Notes under the pieces: model-generated
What the model was told of the DNA's origin: nothing
Databases searched by the model: none
The model's input: only the letters and a program-made list of their open reading frames with translations
Position numbers and translations under genes: made by a program
DNA from: Actinomadura syzygii
Lineage (GTDB): Bacteria; Actinomycetota; Actinomycetes; Streptosporangiales; Streptosporangiaceae
Reading direction: 5' to 3'
NCBI RefSeq assembly: GCF_008085905.1
Contig: NZ_VSFF01000002.1
Coordinates: 434,001-498,000 of the forward strand
Length of the DNA: 64,000 nucleotides
Part shown: in pieces, positions 36,724-46,357 of the stretch
Numbering within the stretch: the stretch's first letter is position 1
Layout: each line of letters begins with the position of its first letter

Positions 36724-38589
36724 CTATTCGCGCCCGAGAACCAGTTCGTCGCGGCGCAGGCAGCGGGCGCCGTCCGCGAACGGGACGGGCCCGGCCGCGC
36801 ACGCGCCGACCGCGAACGCGCAGCGCGGCCGGAACCGGCATCCGGCGGGCCGCGCCCCCGGCTCCGGGACGGTCCCCGGCAGCGTCCGCAGCGCGCCCGC
36901 GACCTGCTCCGTCGCGCGCGGCGTGGCGGCGAGCAGCGCCGCCGTGTACGGGTGGCGCGGCGCCGCGAACAGCCGTGACGCGGGCGCGGTCTCCACGATC
37001 TGCCCCGCGTACATCACCGCGACCCGGTCGCACACCTCCGCCACGACGCCGAGGTCGTGGCTGATCAGCAGGATGGACGTCCGGAACCGTTCGCGCAGGT
37101 CGAGCAGCAGATCGAGGACCTGGCGCTGCACCGTCACGTCCAGCGCGGCGGTCGGCTCGTCCGCGACGAGCAGGCGCGGATCGCAGGCGAGCGCCTGCGC
37201 GATCATCACGCGCTGCGCCATCCCGCCGGAGAACTGGAACGGGTAGTCGTCGAGGCGGCGGCGCGCGTCCGGGACGCCGACCTGTGCGAGCAGCTCCGCC
37301 GCCCGCTCCCGCGCCGCCCTCCGCGACAGCCCGGCGTGCGTGCGCAGCGGCTCCGCGATCTGGCGCCCGACCGGATGGACGGGCGACAGCGCGTCCCACG
37401 GGTCCTGGAAGACCATCGCGATGCCGGGGCCGCGGACGCGGGCCAGCTCGGCGTCGGAGCGGCCGGTCAGCTCGCGCCCGTCCAGGCGGACCGCGCGCGC
37501 CCCGATCGTGCCCGGCGCGGGGACGAGCCCGGCGACCGCCAGCGCCGTCATCGTCTTCCCCGACCCGGACTCGCCGACCAGCCCGAAGACCTCCCCTTCG
37601 GCGACGTCGAAGGACACGCCGTCCACCACGGCGACCGGCCCGTCCTCCGAGGGGAAGCGGACGTCGAGCCCGCGCACCGTCAGCAACGCCATCCTCGATA
37701 CCGCGCCGCCGGTCGCGTGGATGACGGGACGGCGGCGCGAGCGTCCCCACGGGAGGCCGGTGTCGCCCGCCCGGCCGAGCGCGTCGCGCAGCCCGTCGCC
37801 GAGGAGGTTGAACGCGAGGACGGTGCAGGTCACGGCCAGGCCGGGGAACACGGGGAGCCACGGCTGCTCCGCCGCGTACGTCCGGGACCTGTCGAGCATC
37901 TGGCCCCAGCTCGCCGTCCCGGTGCCGACGCCGAGCCCGAGGAAGCTCAGCATCGCCTCGAACAACTGCGCCACCCCAAGGAAGATCGACGCCTGGACGA
38001 CCAGCGGCCCGGCGACGTTCGGCAGGATCTCCCCGACCATCGTCCGGAACCGGCCGAGCCCGAGGACGCGCGCCGCGTCGACGTACGCCCGCTCGCGCTC
38101 GACGAGGACGGCCCCGCGCGTGACGCGCAGCAGGTTCAGCGCGAACACGATCGAGATCGCCAGCATCGCGTTGGTCAGCCCCCGGCCGAGCGCCGCGATG
38201 ATCGCGAACGCGAACAGCAGGGTCGGGATCGACCCGGCGACGTCCGCGAGGCGCATCGCGACGCGGTCCCACCAGCCGCCGAGGTAGCCGACCAGCAGGC
38301 CGAGCGGGACGCCCGCCGCCAGCCCCAGCGCGACCGCCTCGAACGACGCCGCGAGCGCGACCCGCGCGCCGAACATCATCCGGGAGAGCTGGTCGCGGCC
38401 GAGTTCGTCGGCGCCGAGCCAGTGCGCCGCGCTCGGTCCGGTGAGCCGGACGGAGAGGTCCACCCTGTCCGGCGGGTAGGGGGCGAGCACCGGTGCGGCC
38501 ACCGCCGTCACGACGAGCACCAGCAGGTAGAGTGCGCAGGCCACGGTCACGGGCCGGGCCGGAGGCCGCCGCCGGACGTCCGCGTTCAC
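36724..38589 (-). CDS. fused oligopeptide-type ABC permease/ATP-binding protein (DppC-DppD)
   Basis: A 621-residue fusion. Residues 1 to about 285 are a DppC-type permease ([23 protein letters not shown] loop [20 protein letters not shown]), and about 305-621 a DppD-type ATPase. Walker A is [10 protein letters not shown], the signature is [15 protein letters not shown], Walker B is [12 protein letters not shown], and the C-terminal oligopeptide motif includes [10 protein letters not shown] with two of the usual cysteines and CAAGPVP. Such permease/ATPase fusions are known in actinobacteria. No DppF-type second ATPase is encoded here, so the ATPase half may dimerise with itself. GTG 38589 overlaps the upstream permease stop. 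Confidence 0.88.
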   Translation of the reverse strand: MNADVRRRPPARPVTVACALYLLVLVVTAVAAPVLAPYPPDRVDLSVRLTGPSAAHWLGADELGRDQLSRMMFGARVALAASFEAVALGLAAGVPLGLLVGYLGGWWDRVAMRLADVAGSIPTLLFAFAIIAALGRGLTNAMLAISIVFALNLLRVTRGAVLVERERAYVDAARVLGLGRFRTMVGEILPNVAGPLVVQASIFLGVAQLFEAMLSFLGLGVGTGTASWGQMLDRSRTYAAEQPWLPVFPGLAVTCTVLAFNLLGDGLRDALGRAGDTGLPWGRSRRRPVIHATGGAVSRMALLTVRGLDVRFPSEDGPVAVVDGVSFDVAEGEVFGLVGESGSGKTMTALAVAGLVPAPGTIGARAVRLDGRELTGRSDAELARVRGPGIAMVFQDPWDALSPVHPVGRQIAEPLRTHAGLSRRAARERAAELLAQVGVPDARRRLDDYPFQFSGGMAQRVMIAQALACDPRLLVADEPTAALDVTVQRQVLDLLLDLRERFRTSILLISHDLGVVAEVCDRVAVMYAGQIVETAPASRLFAAPRHPYTAALLAATPRATEQVAGALRTLPGTVPEPGARPAGCRFRPRCAFAVGACAAGPVPFADGARCLRRDELVLGRE

Positions 38590-39530
38590 CGCGGCCTCAC
38601 CTTCGGGTCGAGGAGCCCGTAGCCGACGTCCACGGCGAGGTTGACGAGGACGACGACGCAGGCCACGAGCACGACGCCGCCCTGGACGACCGGGATGTCG
38701 TTGCGGACGACGCCGTCCAGCAGCAGCGTCCCGATCCCCGGCACGCCGAACACCCGCTCGATCACGAAGCTCACCGCGATCAGCGTCGACAGCTCCCAGC
38801 CGATGACGGTGAGCACCGGCGGCATGGCGTTGCGGAGCGCGTAGCCGGTCACGATGCGGCGGCGGGACGTCCCGGTGGCGCGCAGCGCCCGCACGTACGT
38901 CGCGCGCAGCGTCTCGGCCAGCGCGCCGCGCGCCTGCCGGGCGATCACCGCCGCCGAGGGCGCGCCCAGCGCGACGCCGGGCAGGACGAGCCCGCGCGCC
39001 CACGCGGCCGGGTCGTCCGAGAACGGCGTGTACCCGACCACCGGGAACCAGCGCAGCCGCACCCCGAACGCGAGGACGAGCAGCAGCGCCAGCCAGAACC
39101 CGGGCGTCGCCAGGGCGAGCGAGGCTAGGCCGGTCACCGCGCGGTCGACCGCCGACCCGGCGCGCAGCGCGGCGAGGATCCCGGCCGGGAGGCCGGCGGC
39201 CACGGCGACCAGCAGCCCGCCCGCGACCAGGCCGAGCGTCGCGGGCAGCCGCTCGCCGAACGACGCGAGGACGGCCCGGTCGGTGAACAGCGACCGGCCG
39301 AGGTCGCCCCGGACGGCGGCGCCGAGCCACGTCCAGAACTGGACGGCGAGGGGCCGGTCGTAGCCGAGGGCGTGCCGCAGCTCGGCCCGCTGGGCGTCGC
39401 TCGCGCCGTCCCCGAGGACCTGCCGCACCGGGTCGGTGTCGGTCGCGCGCACCAGCAGGAACACGAACGCCGACACCATCAGCAGCATCGGGACGAGCGC
39501 GAGCGCCCGCCCGAGGAGGAGCCTTCCCAT
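38586..39530 (-). CDS. oligopeptide-type ABC transporter permease, DppB-like
   Basis: A 314-residue permease with about six membrane segments, an N-terminal FVFLLVRATDTDPV and the EAA loop YVRALRATGTSRRRIVTGYA. ATG 39530 has GGTGG five bases upstream; GTG 39539, only 4 bp after the binding-protein stop, is an alternative adding three residues. It pairs with the permease half of the fusion protein downstream. Confidence 0.87.
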   Translation of the reverse strand: MGRLLLGRALALVPMLLMVSAFVFLLVRATDTDPVRQVLGDGASDAQRAELRHALGYDRPLAVQFWTWLGAAVRGDLGRSLFTDRAVLASFGERLPATLGLVAGGLLVAVAAGLPAGILAALRAGSAVDRAVTGLASLALATPGFWLALLLVLAFGVRLRWFPVVGYTPFSDDPAAWARGLVLPGVALGAPSAAVIARQARGALAETLRATYVRALRATGTSRRRIVTGYALRNAMPPVLTVIGWELSTLIAVSFVIERVFGVPGIGTLLLDGVVRNDIPVVQGGVVLVACVVVLVNLAVDVGYGLLDPKVRPR

Positions 39531-39543
39531 GCCGTCCACCGGG

Positions 39544-41076
39544 TCAGCGCCGGGGGGTCGCTTCCCAGTAGCGGAAGACCGAGGGCGCGAAACGGGTGGG
39601 CACGATGTTCGACACGTTCTTCGGATCCCACGCGAGCACGATCGGGTAGCTGAGGAAACCGCAGTCGAGCGCCTGGTCGTTGATGAGCTTCGTCATCTGC
39701 TGCCAGACGGCGGTCTGCTTTCCGGGGTCGCTCTCGCCGAGGCCCTGTTCCGCCAGCCGGTCGAGTTCCGGGGTGCGCGCTTTGTAGGGGTTGCCGGAGC
39801 CCTGGGGGCTGAACCTGTACCGGTAATAGTCGTAGGGGCCCGCGTCCTCGCTCGTGCTCGTGTTGTACGCGGCGGCGTATTTCCCGGTGTCGAACGTGCT
39901 GAAATACTGCGCGGTCGACATCTTCTCGACTTTGACGGTCGCGCCCGCCGCGCCGAGTTGCGACCGGACGAGTTCGCCCAGCAGGTCCGTGCCCGGGAAG
40001 ACAGGCAGCGTGAAGCTCACGTTCTTCCCCGCGAGCAACGACTTCGCCTGGGCCGGATCATGCGAATACCCCTGGACGAGCGGGTCGAAGCCCGGCTGGC
40101 CCCGGTCGAACCGCTGGCCGTAGGTCTCGCCGAGACCGTCGAACTGGCCGGTGAGGATCGCCTTGGTGTCGAGCGCCTGGCAGATTCCCTGCCGCACCTT
40201 GGGATCGGCGAAGGTCTTCTTACGGTCGAAGAACAGGAAGTGGTAGCGCAGCGCCGGATACCAGAGCGTCTTGAATCCTTGCGCCTCCGCCCGCCTGCGC
40301 ATCTCCGGCAGGATGGAGGCCACGTCCACCTTGTTCGTGGCGAGCGCGTTGAAGCGTGACTCGTCGTCCCCGATCGGGTAGATCTCCAGCTTTTTCGCGC
40401 CGACTTCCTTGGGCGCGTAGTACTCGCGGAAATAGGCGAGCACGACCTTCGAGTCGCGGACGGACGCCGAAGTGTCGAACGCCCAAGGCCCGGTCCCCAC
40501 CGGCTTTTCCTTGAACGTCCCAGCCTTGATGGACGCCGGACTCAGCATGTATCCGCCGCGATCGGCGAGCTGGGCGACCAGCGTCGGGGCGGGACGCTTC
40601 AACTTCAAGGTCACGTGCGAAGCGTCGTCGGCGACGACGTCGGAGACCGGTTCCAACATCGCCTGGTATTGACTCGGCTCTTTGCGGACGCGGTCGAGAT
40701 TCGCCTTCACCGCCGCCGCGTCGAACGGCGTGCCGTCGTGGAACACCACGCCCTGCCGGAGGGTGAAGGCGATCTCCGTCGGGGTCTGCTGCCAGGACGC
40801 GGCGAGCCGCGGCCGCAGCGCGACGCCGTCCGCCGCCCTCTCCACCAGGGTCTGGTAGACGGTCGAGAGGTAGGTCGTGTTGGGCTGGGTGAGGTTGTCC
40901 CAGTTGTCGAGGGTGATGCCGACGCCGAACCGGAGCGTCCCCCGCGGGCCCGACGCGTCCTCCCGTCCCGGGACGGCCGGCTCGTCGCTGGCGGAGCAGG
41001 CCGCGAGCGCGGCCGACGCGGCGAACACGGAGACGGCGGAGACCAGGGCCACGAGGACGGGCGATCGCTTCTTCAT
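39544..41076 (-). CDS. ABC transporter substrate-binding lipoprotein, family 5
   Basis: A 510-residue oligopeptide/nickel-type binding protein. The signal peptide ends at a lipobox ALAAC (about residue 27). RLAASWQQTPTEIAFTLRQGV and VFHDGTPFDAAAV are classic family 5 blocks, and GYMLSPASIKAG follows. Family 5 proteins bind peptides, opines, sugars or metal complexes; the ligand cannot be set from sequence. It is the first gene of the minus-strand operon and is divergent, across 540 bp, from a LysR regulator. Confidence 0.88.
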   Translation of the reverse strand: MKKRSPVLVALVSAVSVFAASAALAACSASDEPAVPGREDASGPRGTLRFGVGITLDNWDNLTQPNTTYLSTVYQTLVERAADGVALRPRLAASWQQTPTEIAFTLRQGVVFHDGTPFDAAAVKANLDRVRKEPSQYQAMLEPVSDVVADDASHVTLKLKRPAPTLVAQLADRGGYMLSPASIKAGTFKEKPVGTGPWAFDTSASVRDSKVVLAYFREYYAPKEVGAKKLEIYPIGDDESRFNALATNKVDVASILPEMRRRAEAQGFKTLWYPALRYHFLFFDRKKTFADPKVRQGICQALDTKAILTGQFDGLGETYGQRFDRGQPGFDPLVQGYSHDPAQAKSLLAGKNVSFTLPVFPGTDLLGELVRSQLGAAGATVKVEKMSTAQYFSTFDTGKYAAAYNTSTSEDAGPYDYYRYRFSPQGSGNPYKARTPELDRLAEQGLGESDPGKQTAVWQQMTKLINDQALDCGFLSYPIVLAWDPKNVSNIVPTRFAPSVFRYWEATPRR

Positions 41077-41244
41077 CGCCGCCGAGTCTCCATTTCGGCC
41101 GCATTTAGTGTCAATCGTTCGACCCGCCGATTGATCATCGACTTATGGGACCGGTCCATTTCCCCTGCTGGCCGTCAATGGCCGCGCCCAACCGGCGATA
41201 AGGGACGGATATATAGGCCGCCGACCGGCCGGAATGGGCCGGCA

Positions 41245-41278
41245 CCGCACCGGCGGCCGGGGGGCACGGCCGGTGCGG
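41245..41278. repeat. inverted repeat, 10-bp stem
   Basis: CCGCACCGGC (41245-41254) and GCCGGTGCGG (41269-41278) are perfect complements separated by 14 bases. It lies between two divergent genes, where no terminator is expected. Confidence 0.6.
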
Positions 41279-41326
41279 CACCGGCGCGGGCCCGGCGACC
41301 TCCCCCGCCGAGGAAGGCCGAGCCTC

Positions 41327-41367
41327 CTCTCGTCCGGGACCCACGGGAGAGCCGTCCCGGACGAGAG
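41327..41367. repeat. inverted repeat, 14-bp perfect stem
   Basis: CTCTCGTCCGGGAC (41327-41340) pairs perfectly with 41354-41367 around a 13-base loop. It is 250 bp upstream of the lysR start, so it would terminate or attenuate a transcript not otherwise accounted for. Confidence 0.65.
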
Positions 41368-41616
41368 CGTCCCCGCGGCGCGCCTGCCGCCGGGCGGGCC
41401 GTCCCGCGGGGAGGCGGGACGACCCGGGGCATGTCGACGCCGATGCCACCGCGGACGGGAGCGGTCCGCCGTGCGGGCCGGCGCGGAGGAGGCTGTGCAC
41501 GAGATCTCCAGGTCCGGAAGCCCGCATCGGGTGGTGCGTCGTGGTGCCCGACGCAGAGAAGAATGGCATCGGGAACGCTCTTGCGGCTCCCCCCAAACAG
41601 GCATAACTTCCCGGCT

Positions 41617-42582
41617 ATGCAAGTTGAGTTGCGGCATTTACGGGTGCTCACCCAGTTGGCCGAGACGGGCAGCATCACCCGCGCGGCGGCCACTCTCGGC
41701 GTTTCACAGCCGACGCTGAGCAACCAGTTGCGGCGGATCGAGAAGGCGTTCGGCGGGCCGCTCTTCGTGCGCGGCGCGACGGGCATCACGCCGACCCCGC
41801 TGGGACGGCACGTCCTGGCGCGGGCGCGGGGCGTGCTGGCCGACATGGACGACCTCCTGGCGACGCTGCCGGGCGGCGGGTCCCGGTCCGGGATCCGGCT
41901 CGGCACGCACCCGCACATCCTGCTGGGCGAATGGCTGCGCAGCCTGGAGAGCGAGCTGCCGCACCGCGCGATGACGACGAGCCTGGACTTCTCCGGCGCG
42001 GTGCTGACGCAGCTGCTGGCCAACGACCTGGTCGACGTGGTGTTCATGGGACGCGTCGCCGACCACCACGCGCCGCCGTGCCCGCCGGGCACGACCGAGC
42101 GGGTGATCACGGTCGAGCCGTGCGGGATAGCGCTCGCCTCGTCCCACCCGCTGGCCCGCCGGAGCCGGGTCTCCCTGACCGACCTGGCGGGGGAGACCTG
42201 GATCCCGCCGCAGGGCGGCGACGACGGCGGCACCGCCATGCTCCGCGCCGCCTGCGAGGCCGCCGGGTACACGCCCCGCTTCCGCTACGCGGGCATGGAC
42301 ATGGGCAGCACGGTCGGGTTCGTCGCCGCCGGGTTCGCGATCACCCTGGCGTCTCCGACCTGGCAGCCCGGCGACGGCATCACGATCGTCGCGCTGTCGG
42401 GCCATGCGACCGACTCCTACCGCGTGCTGCGCTGGCGGACGTCCACGGTCCCGGCGAACGAGATCGACATCCTGCACCGCACCTACCACGAGCTGTACAA
42501 GCCGGTCGTGCAGCGCAACAGCGTCACGCTGCCCTGGCTCGCCGACAACCCGGACGCCCGCCCGCGCACCATCGACGTCTGA
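41617..42582 (+). CDS. LysR family transcriptional regulator
   Basis: A 321-residue LysR-type regulator. The HTH lies at about residues 5-60 (LTQLAETGSITRAAATLGVSQ, broken here by family variation; then PTLSNQLRRIEKAFGG), and the effector-binding domain runs from about 92 to 300. It is divergent from the peptide-type ABC operon and converges with the CoA-transferase gene (5 bp between stops). Control of the ABC/amidohydrolase operon is the most likely role. No good ribosome site precedes the ATG. Confidence 0.85.
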   Translation: MQVELRHLRVLTQLAETGSITRAAATLGVSQPTLSNQLRRIEKAFGGPLFVRGATGITPTPLGRHVLARARGVLADMDDLLATLPGGGSRSGIRLGTHPHILLGEWLRSLESELPHRAMTTSLDFSGAVLTQLLANDLVDVVFMGRVADHHAPPCPPGTTERVITVEPCGIALASSHPLARRSRVSLTDLAGETWIPPQGGDDGGTAMLRAACEAAGYTPRFRYAGMDMGSTVGFVAAGFAITLASPTWQPGDGITIVALSGHATDSYRVLRWRTSTVPANEIDILHRTYHELYKPVVQRNSVTLPWLADNPDARPRTIDV

Positions 42583-42587
42583 TCGGT

Positions 42588-43730
42588 CTATGTGGCCCCG
42601 GACGGGTCGGGGTCGAGGATCTCGTCGGTGTGCTGGCCGATCGACGGCGGTCCGGCGGCGAACGCCTTGTCGACCACCGGCAGCGGCGACCCCGGCACGA
42701 ACACCTCGCCGGGGCCGCTCTCCAGCGGGATCGACCGCACCATGCCGCGATGCCGCACGTGCGGGTCGTCCACCAGCCGCTCCACGCTGAAGATCGGGCT
42801 GCACGGGACGCCGACCTCGCCCATCCGCGCGACGACCTCGTCCACCGTGTGCGCGCCGGTCCACGCCTCGATCACGCGGTCGAGGTCGTCGCGGTGTTCG
42901 AGCCGGGTGTCGGCGGCGGTTCCGGTGAAGTAGGAGAGCAGCTCCGGGGCGTCCACGACGCCCGCGAGCGCCGTCCACATCCGCAGCGTCATCGGCGCCA
43001 TGTAGACGTGGCCGTCCGCCGCCGGATACGTCCCGGCGTACGACCGCCGCACCTTGCTGCCGACCCGCATCGGGCTGACGCCGAGCTGGAGCACCTCCGC
43101 CAGGCACGGGCCGAGCAGCGACATCATGCTGTCGAGCATGCTCAGGTCGGTGAACGAGCCCTCGCCCGTGCCCTGCCGCTTACTCAACCCGAACATCACC
43201 GCGAGCGCCGCGTAGAGGCCCGTCACGTGGTCGGGGACGAAGAGGCCCGCCTGCATCGGCGTCCCGTCCGGCTCCCCGGTCAGGTGGACGAGCCCCGACA
43301 TCGCCTGGATGATCCCGTCGAACGCCGGGCGCTTCGCGTACGGGCTGTCGTTGCCGAACCCGCTGGCGTGCACGTACACGAGGCCCGGGTTGACCTCCCT
43401 GGCCTGCGCGTATCCGAAGCCGAGCCGCTCGGGGATGCCGACCGCGTAGTTGGTGACCACCACGTCCGCCGACCGGAGCAGGGTGACGAGGGCCTCCTGC
43501 CCGGCGTCGGTCTTCAGGTCGAGCATGACGCTGCGCTTGTTGCGGTTCAGCGCGTGGAAGTAGACGTCGTTGTACGACAGGGTCTCGGTGCCCCGGCTGG
43601 CGTCGCCCTCCGGCGGCTCGATCTTGATCACGTCCGCGCCCTGGTCGGCGAGGATCTGGCCGCAGAACGGCCCGGCGATGTAGTGCCCGAACTCCAGTAC
43701 GCGGATGTCGCTCAGGGGCGCGGCGTCCAT
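42588..43730 (-). CDS. CaiB/BaiF family CoA-transferase
   Basis: A 380-residue family III CoA-transferase that would move CoA between carboxylic acids. It begins IRVLEFGHYIAGPFCGQILADQGADV, shown here only as family start, with KIEPPEGDASRG and the catalytic aspartate expected in the FTDLSMLDSMMS region. The GSKVRRSYAGTYPAADGH segment is typical. The ATG shares a base with the urocanate hydratase stop, so it ends the long minus-strand operon. It may activate a urocanate-like or imidazole acid. Confidence 0.87.
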   Translation of the reverse strand: MDAAPLSDIRVLEFGHYIAGPFCGQILADQGADVIKIEPPEGDASRGTETLSYNDVYFHALNRNKRSVMLDLKTDAGQEALVTLLRSADVVVTNYAVGIPERLGFGYAQAREVNPGLVYVHASGFGNDSPYAKRPAFDGIIQAMSGLVHLTGEPDGTPMQAGLFVPDHVTGLYAALAVMFGLSKRQGTGEGSFTDLSMLDSMMSLLGPCLAEVLQLGVSPMRVGSKVRRSYAGTYPAADGHVYMAPMTLRMWTALAGVVDAPELLSYFTGTAADTRLEHRDDLDRVIEAWTGAHTVDEVVARMGEVGVPCSPIFSVERLVDDPHVRHRGMVRSIPLESGPGEVFVPGSPLPVVDKAFAAGPPSIGQHTDEILDPDPSGAT

Positions 43731-45433
43731 CAGGTCCCCTCTCCAGCGCCGTGGCCCTCGCGGGCCGCGGCGGCGTTCAGGCTCGGCATGCGGATGCCCT
43801 GCTCGGCGGCGAACTCGACGGCGCGCCGGTACCCGGCGTCGGCGTGCCGGACGACGCCGGAGCCGGGGTCGTTGGTCATCACCCGGTCGACGCGGAGCGC
43901 GGCCTGCGGCGTGCCGTCGGCGACCACGACCATCCCGGTGTGGATGGACCGTCCGACGCCCGTCCCGCCGCCGTGCTGCACGCCGACCCAGGTCGCGCCG
44001 CTCGCGGTGTTCAGCATCGCGTTCAGCACCGGCCAGTCGGCGATGGCGTCGCTGCCGTCGATCATGGCCTCGGTCTCCCGGTACGGAGACGCGACCGAGC
44101 CCGAGTCGAGGTGCTCGCGCCCGAGCACGACGGGCGCGCTGACCTTCCCGTCCCGGACCAGGTCGTTGATCAGTTTGCCCGCGCGGGCGCGCTCGCCGTA
44201 GCCGAGCATGCAGGTCCGCGCGGGCAGCCCCTGGACGCGGACGTGCCGCGCCGCGAGCCGCAGCCACCGGGTGACCGACTCGTTGTCGGCGAACTCCGCC
44301 AGCATCGCCGCGTCGATCGTCGCGATGTCGGCCGGGTCGCCGGACAGCGCGATCCACCGGCAGTGCCCCTTCGCCTCGCAGAACAGCGGGCGGATGTAGG
44401 CGACGATGAAGCCGGGGAAGTCCAGGGCCCGCTTGAACCCGCCGAGGTCGGCCTCGACGCGGATCCCGTTGCCGTACTCGAACACCTCCGCGCCCCGGTC
44501 GAGCAGCGCGCACAGCGCCTCGACGTGGTCGGCCATGGCGGCGCGGGCGTGCAGGACGTAGGTCTTCGGGTCGTGGACGCGCATGTCGGCGGCGTCCCCC
44601 GGAGACAGGTCGGGCACCGCGTAGAGGAGCGGGTCGTGCGCCGACGTCTGGTCGGTCGCGATGTCGACCGGGACGTCGCGGGCGACGATCTGCGGCAGCA
44701 CCTCGGCGGCGTTCGCGAGCAGCCCGATCGACAGGGCGCGCTTCTGCTCCCGCGCCGCGAGCGCCAGGGACAGGGCGTGGTCGAGGTCCTCGGCCTGGGT
44801 GTCGAGGTAGCCGAGCCGCATCCGCCGGTCGATCTTGTCCTGGTCGACCTCCAGGCACAGGGCGACGCCGCCGTTCATGGCGATCGCGAGGGGCTGCGCG
44901 CCGCCCATCCCGCCGAGTCCCGCCGTGACGGTGAGGGTCCCGGCGAGCGTGCCGCCGAACCGCTTGGCCGCCACCGCCGAGAACGTCTCGTAGGTGCTCT
45001 GCAGGATGCCCTGCGACCCGATGTAGGCCCATGAGCCAGCCGTCATCTGGCCGAACATGGTGAGGCCCGCGTCCTCCAGGCGGCGGAACTCCTCCAGCGT
45101 CGCCCACTCCGGGACGATCATCGCGTTGGAGATCAGCACGCGCGGCGCCCACTCGTGCGTCCGGAACACCGCCACCGGGCGGCCCGACTGCACGAGCATC
45201 GTCTCGTCGTCCGCCAGGTCGCGCAGCGTGGCGACGATGGCGTCGAAGTCCTGCCAGGACCGCGCCGCCCGGCCGTTGCCGCCGTAGACGACCAGGTCGT
45301 CGGGGCGTTCGGCGACGTCCGGGTCCAGGTTGTTCATGAGCATGCGCAGGGCGGCCTCCTGCGCCCAGCCCCGGCAGGTCAGTTCGACGCCGTGGGGCGC
45401 CCTGACCGTCCGCGCTCCTGCCGTCCTTGCCAT
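43730..45433 (-). CDS. hutU: urocanate hydratase (urocanase)
   Basis: A 567-residue urocanase, which hydrates urocanate to imidazolonepropionate using tightly bound NAD+. Family landmarks are [12 protein letters not shown] near the N-terminus, [14 protein letters not shown] (NAD-binding), [17 protein letters not shown], and the catalytic cysteine in [12 protein letters not shown]. The ATG at 45433 has GGAGGAGA upstream; an earlier ATG at 45451 lies before that site. It is grouped with a CoA-transferase and crotonase rather than hutH, so the natural substrate might be a urocanate analogue. Confidence 0.9.
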   Translation of the reverse strand: MARTAGARTVRAPHGVELTCRGWAQEAALRMLMNNLDPDVAERPDDLVVYGGNGRAARSWQDFDAIVATLRDLADDETMLVQSGRPVAVFRTHEWAPRVLISNAMIVPEWATLEEFRRLEDAGLTMFGQMTAGSWAYIGSQGILQSTYETFSAVAAKRFGGTLAGTLTVTAGLGGMGGAQPLAIAMNGGVALCLEVDQDKIDRRMRLGYLDTQAEDLDHALSLALAAREQKRALSIGLLANAAEVLPQIVARDVPVDIATDQTSAHDPLLYAVPDLSPGDAADMRVHDPKTYVLHARAAMADHVEALCALLDRGAEVFEYGNGIRVEADLGGFKRALDFPGFIVAYIRPLFCEAKGHCRWIALSGDPADIATIDAAMLAEFADNESVTRWLRLAARHVRVQGLPARTCMLGYGERARAGKLINDLVRDGKVSAPVVLGREHLDSGSVASPYRETEAMIDGSDAIADWPVLNAMLNTASGATWVGVQHGGGTGVGRSIHTGMVVVADGTPQAALRVDRVMTNDPGSGVVRHADAGYRRAVEFAAEQGIRMPSLNAAAAREGHGAGEGT

Positions 45434-45466
45434 CGACTCTCCTCCGATCACGTGGGAACGCCCGCC

Positions 45467-46345
45467 CTATTCGCCGGGCTCGGCGTCGCCGGGCTTCGCG
45501 GCCCGCGGCCCGAACGGCTCGGGGCGGAACGGCCCGTCGCGGGCGTCGAGGAACGCGCGGAGCCCGCCCTCGGCCTTCGCCGCGTTGAGCCGTTCGCGGC
45601 CCGGCCCGTAGGAGGAGTGGGCCATCGCGTTGAGCGCGCCGTTCAGCAGCAGGCCGCTGTCGATCCCGGCGGCGCGCAGGCCCTGCATGGTGATCGCCTT
45701 GTTCAGCCGCACCGACGCGGCCGGGACCAGCGCGATCCGCCGCCCCAGCGCCCGCGCCGCGTCCAGCAGCTCGTCGGCCGGGACGACCTCGTTCACCACG
45801 CCGATGCGCAGCGCCTCGGCGGCGTCGAAGTGGTCGCCGGTCAGCGCGTAGCGGTTGGCGTTCTTCCACCCGCACAGCGCGGCGAACAGGAAGATGGAGC
45901 TGGACGTCATCCGCACCTCGGGCTGCGCGAACACCGCGTCCGCCGAGGCGATGGTGATGTCGCAGGCCAGGCCGTACCAGAACCCGCCGCCCATGCACCA
46001 GCCGTTGACCGCCGCGATCACCGGCTTCGGCAGGCTCCAGATCTCCCGCAGGTGGTCGAGCTCGCCGCTGTTGCGGTCGTACCACCCGCCGATCACGTCC
46101 TCCGGGTACCGGGACGCCGGGTCGGACGCCCCCTCGACCGCGCCCATGTCGTAGCCGGAGCAGAACGCCCGCCCGGCCCCGGTCAGGACGATCGCGCGGA
46201 CGTCCGGGTCGGCCCCGGCGGTGCGCAGCGCGTCGTGCAGCTCCCGTTCGAGCTCGGCCGACAGGGCGTTCATGACCTCCGGGCGGTTGAGGGTGATGGT
46301 GGCGACGGCGTCGTCCACCTCGTACAGGATCGTTGCGTAGTCCAC
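45467..46345 (-). CDS. enoyl-CoA hydratase/isomerase family protein
   Basis: A 292-residue crotonase-fold protein. ITLNRPEVMNALS, GAGRAFCSGYDMG and NGWCMGGGFWYGLACD build the CoA pocket. The second catalytic glutamate is present (FAQPEVRMT), but the first is replaced in GGFWYGLA, so it may act as an isomerase, lyase or one-base hydratase. GTG 46345 is the start; AGGA lies about ten bases upstream. The gene lies 33 bp upstream of hutU and 12 bp after the acyl-CoA ligase. Confidence 0.82.
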   Translation of the reverse strand: MDYATILYEVDDAVATITLNRPEVMNALSAELERELHDALRTAGADPDVRAIVLTGAGRAFCSGYDMGAVEGASDPASRYPEDVIGGWYDRNSGELDHLREIWSLPKPVIAAVNGWCMGGGFWYGLACDITIASADAVFAQPEVRMTSSSIFLFAALCGWKNANRYALTGDHFDAAEALRIGVVNEVVPADELLDAARALGRRIALVPAASVRLNKAITMQGLRAAGIDSGLLLNGALNAMAHSSYGPGRERLNAAKAEGGLRAFLDARDGPFRPEPFGPRAAKPGDAEPGE

Positions 46346-46357
46346 GATGGAGCGTTC

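Larger units (their letters stand above)
41077..41616. other. 540-bp divergent intergenic region without a supported gene
   Basis: This spacer separates the binding-protein start (minus) from the lysR start (plus). Open frames exist but are arginine-rich, shadow each other and resemble no family. It carries two strong inverted repeats (41245-41278 and 41327-41367) and an A/T-richer stretch near 41090-41160 (for example TCAATCGTTCGACC) that could hold the binding-protein promoter. It may encode a structured RNA or a long leader. Confidence 0.5.

Noticed and set aside
42588..46085. Reading the CoA-transferase frame as one 1165-residue fusion with upstream sequence
   Set aside because: The upstream part is an out-of-frame shadow of hutU and crotonase; the CoA-transferase starts at its own ATG at 43730 overlapping the hutU stop.
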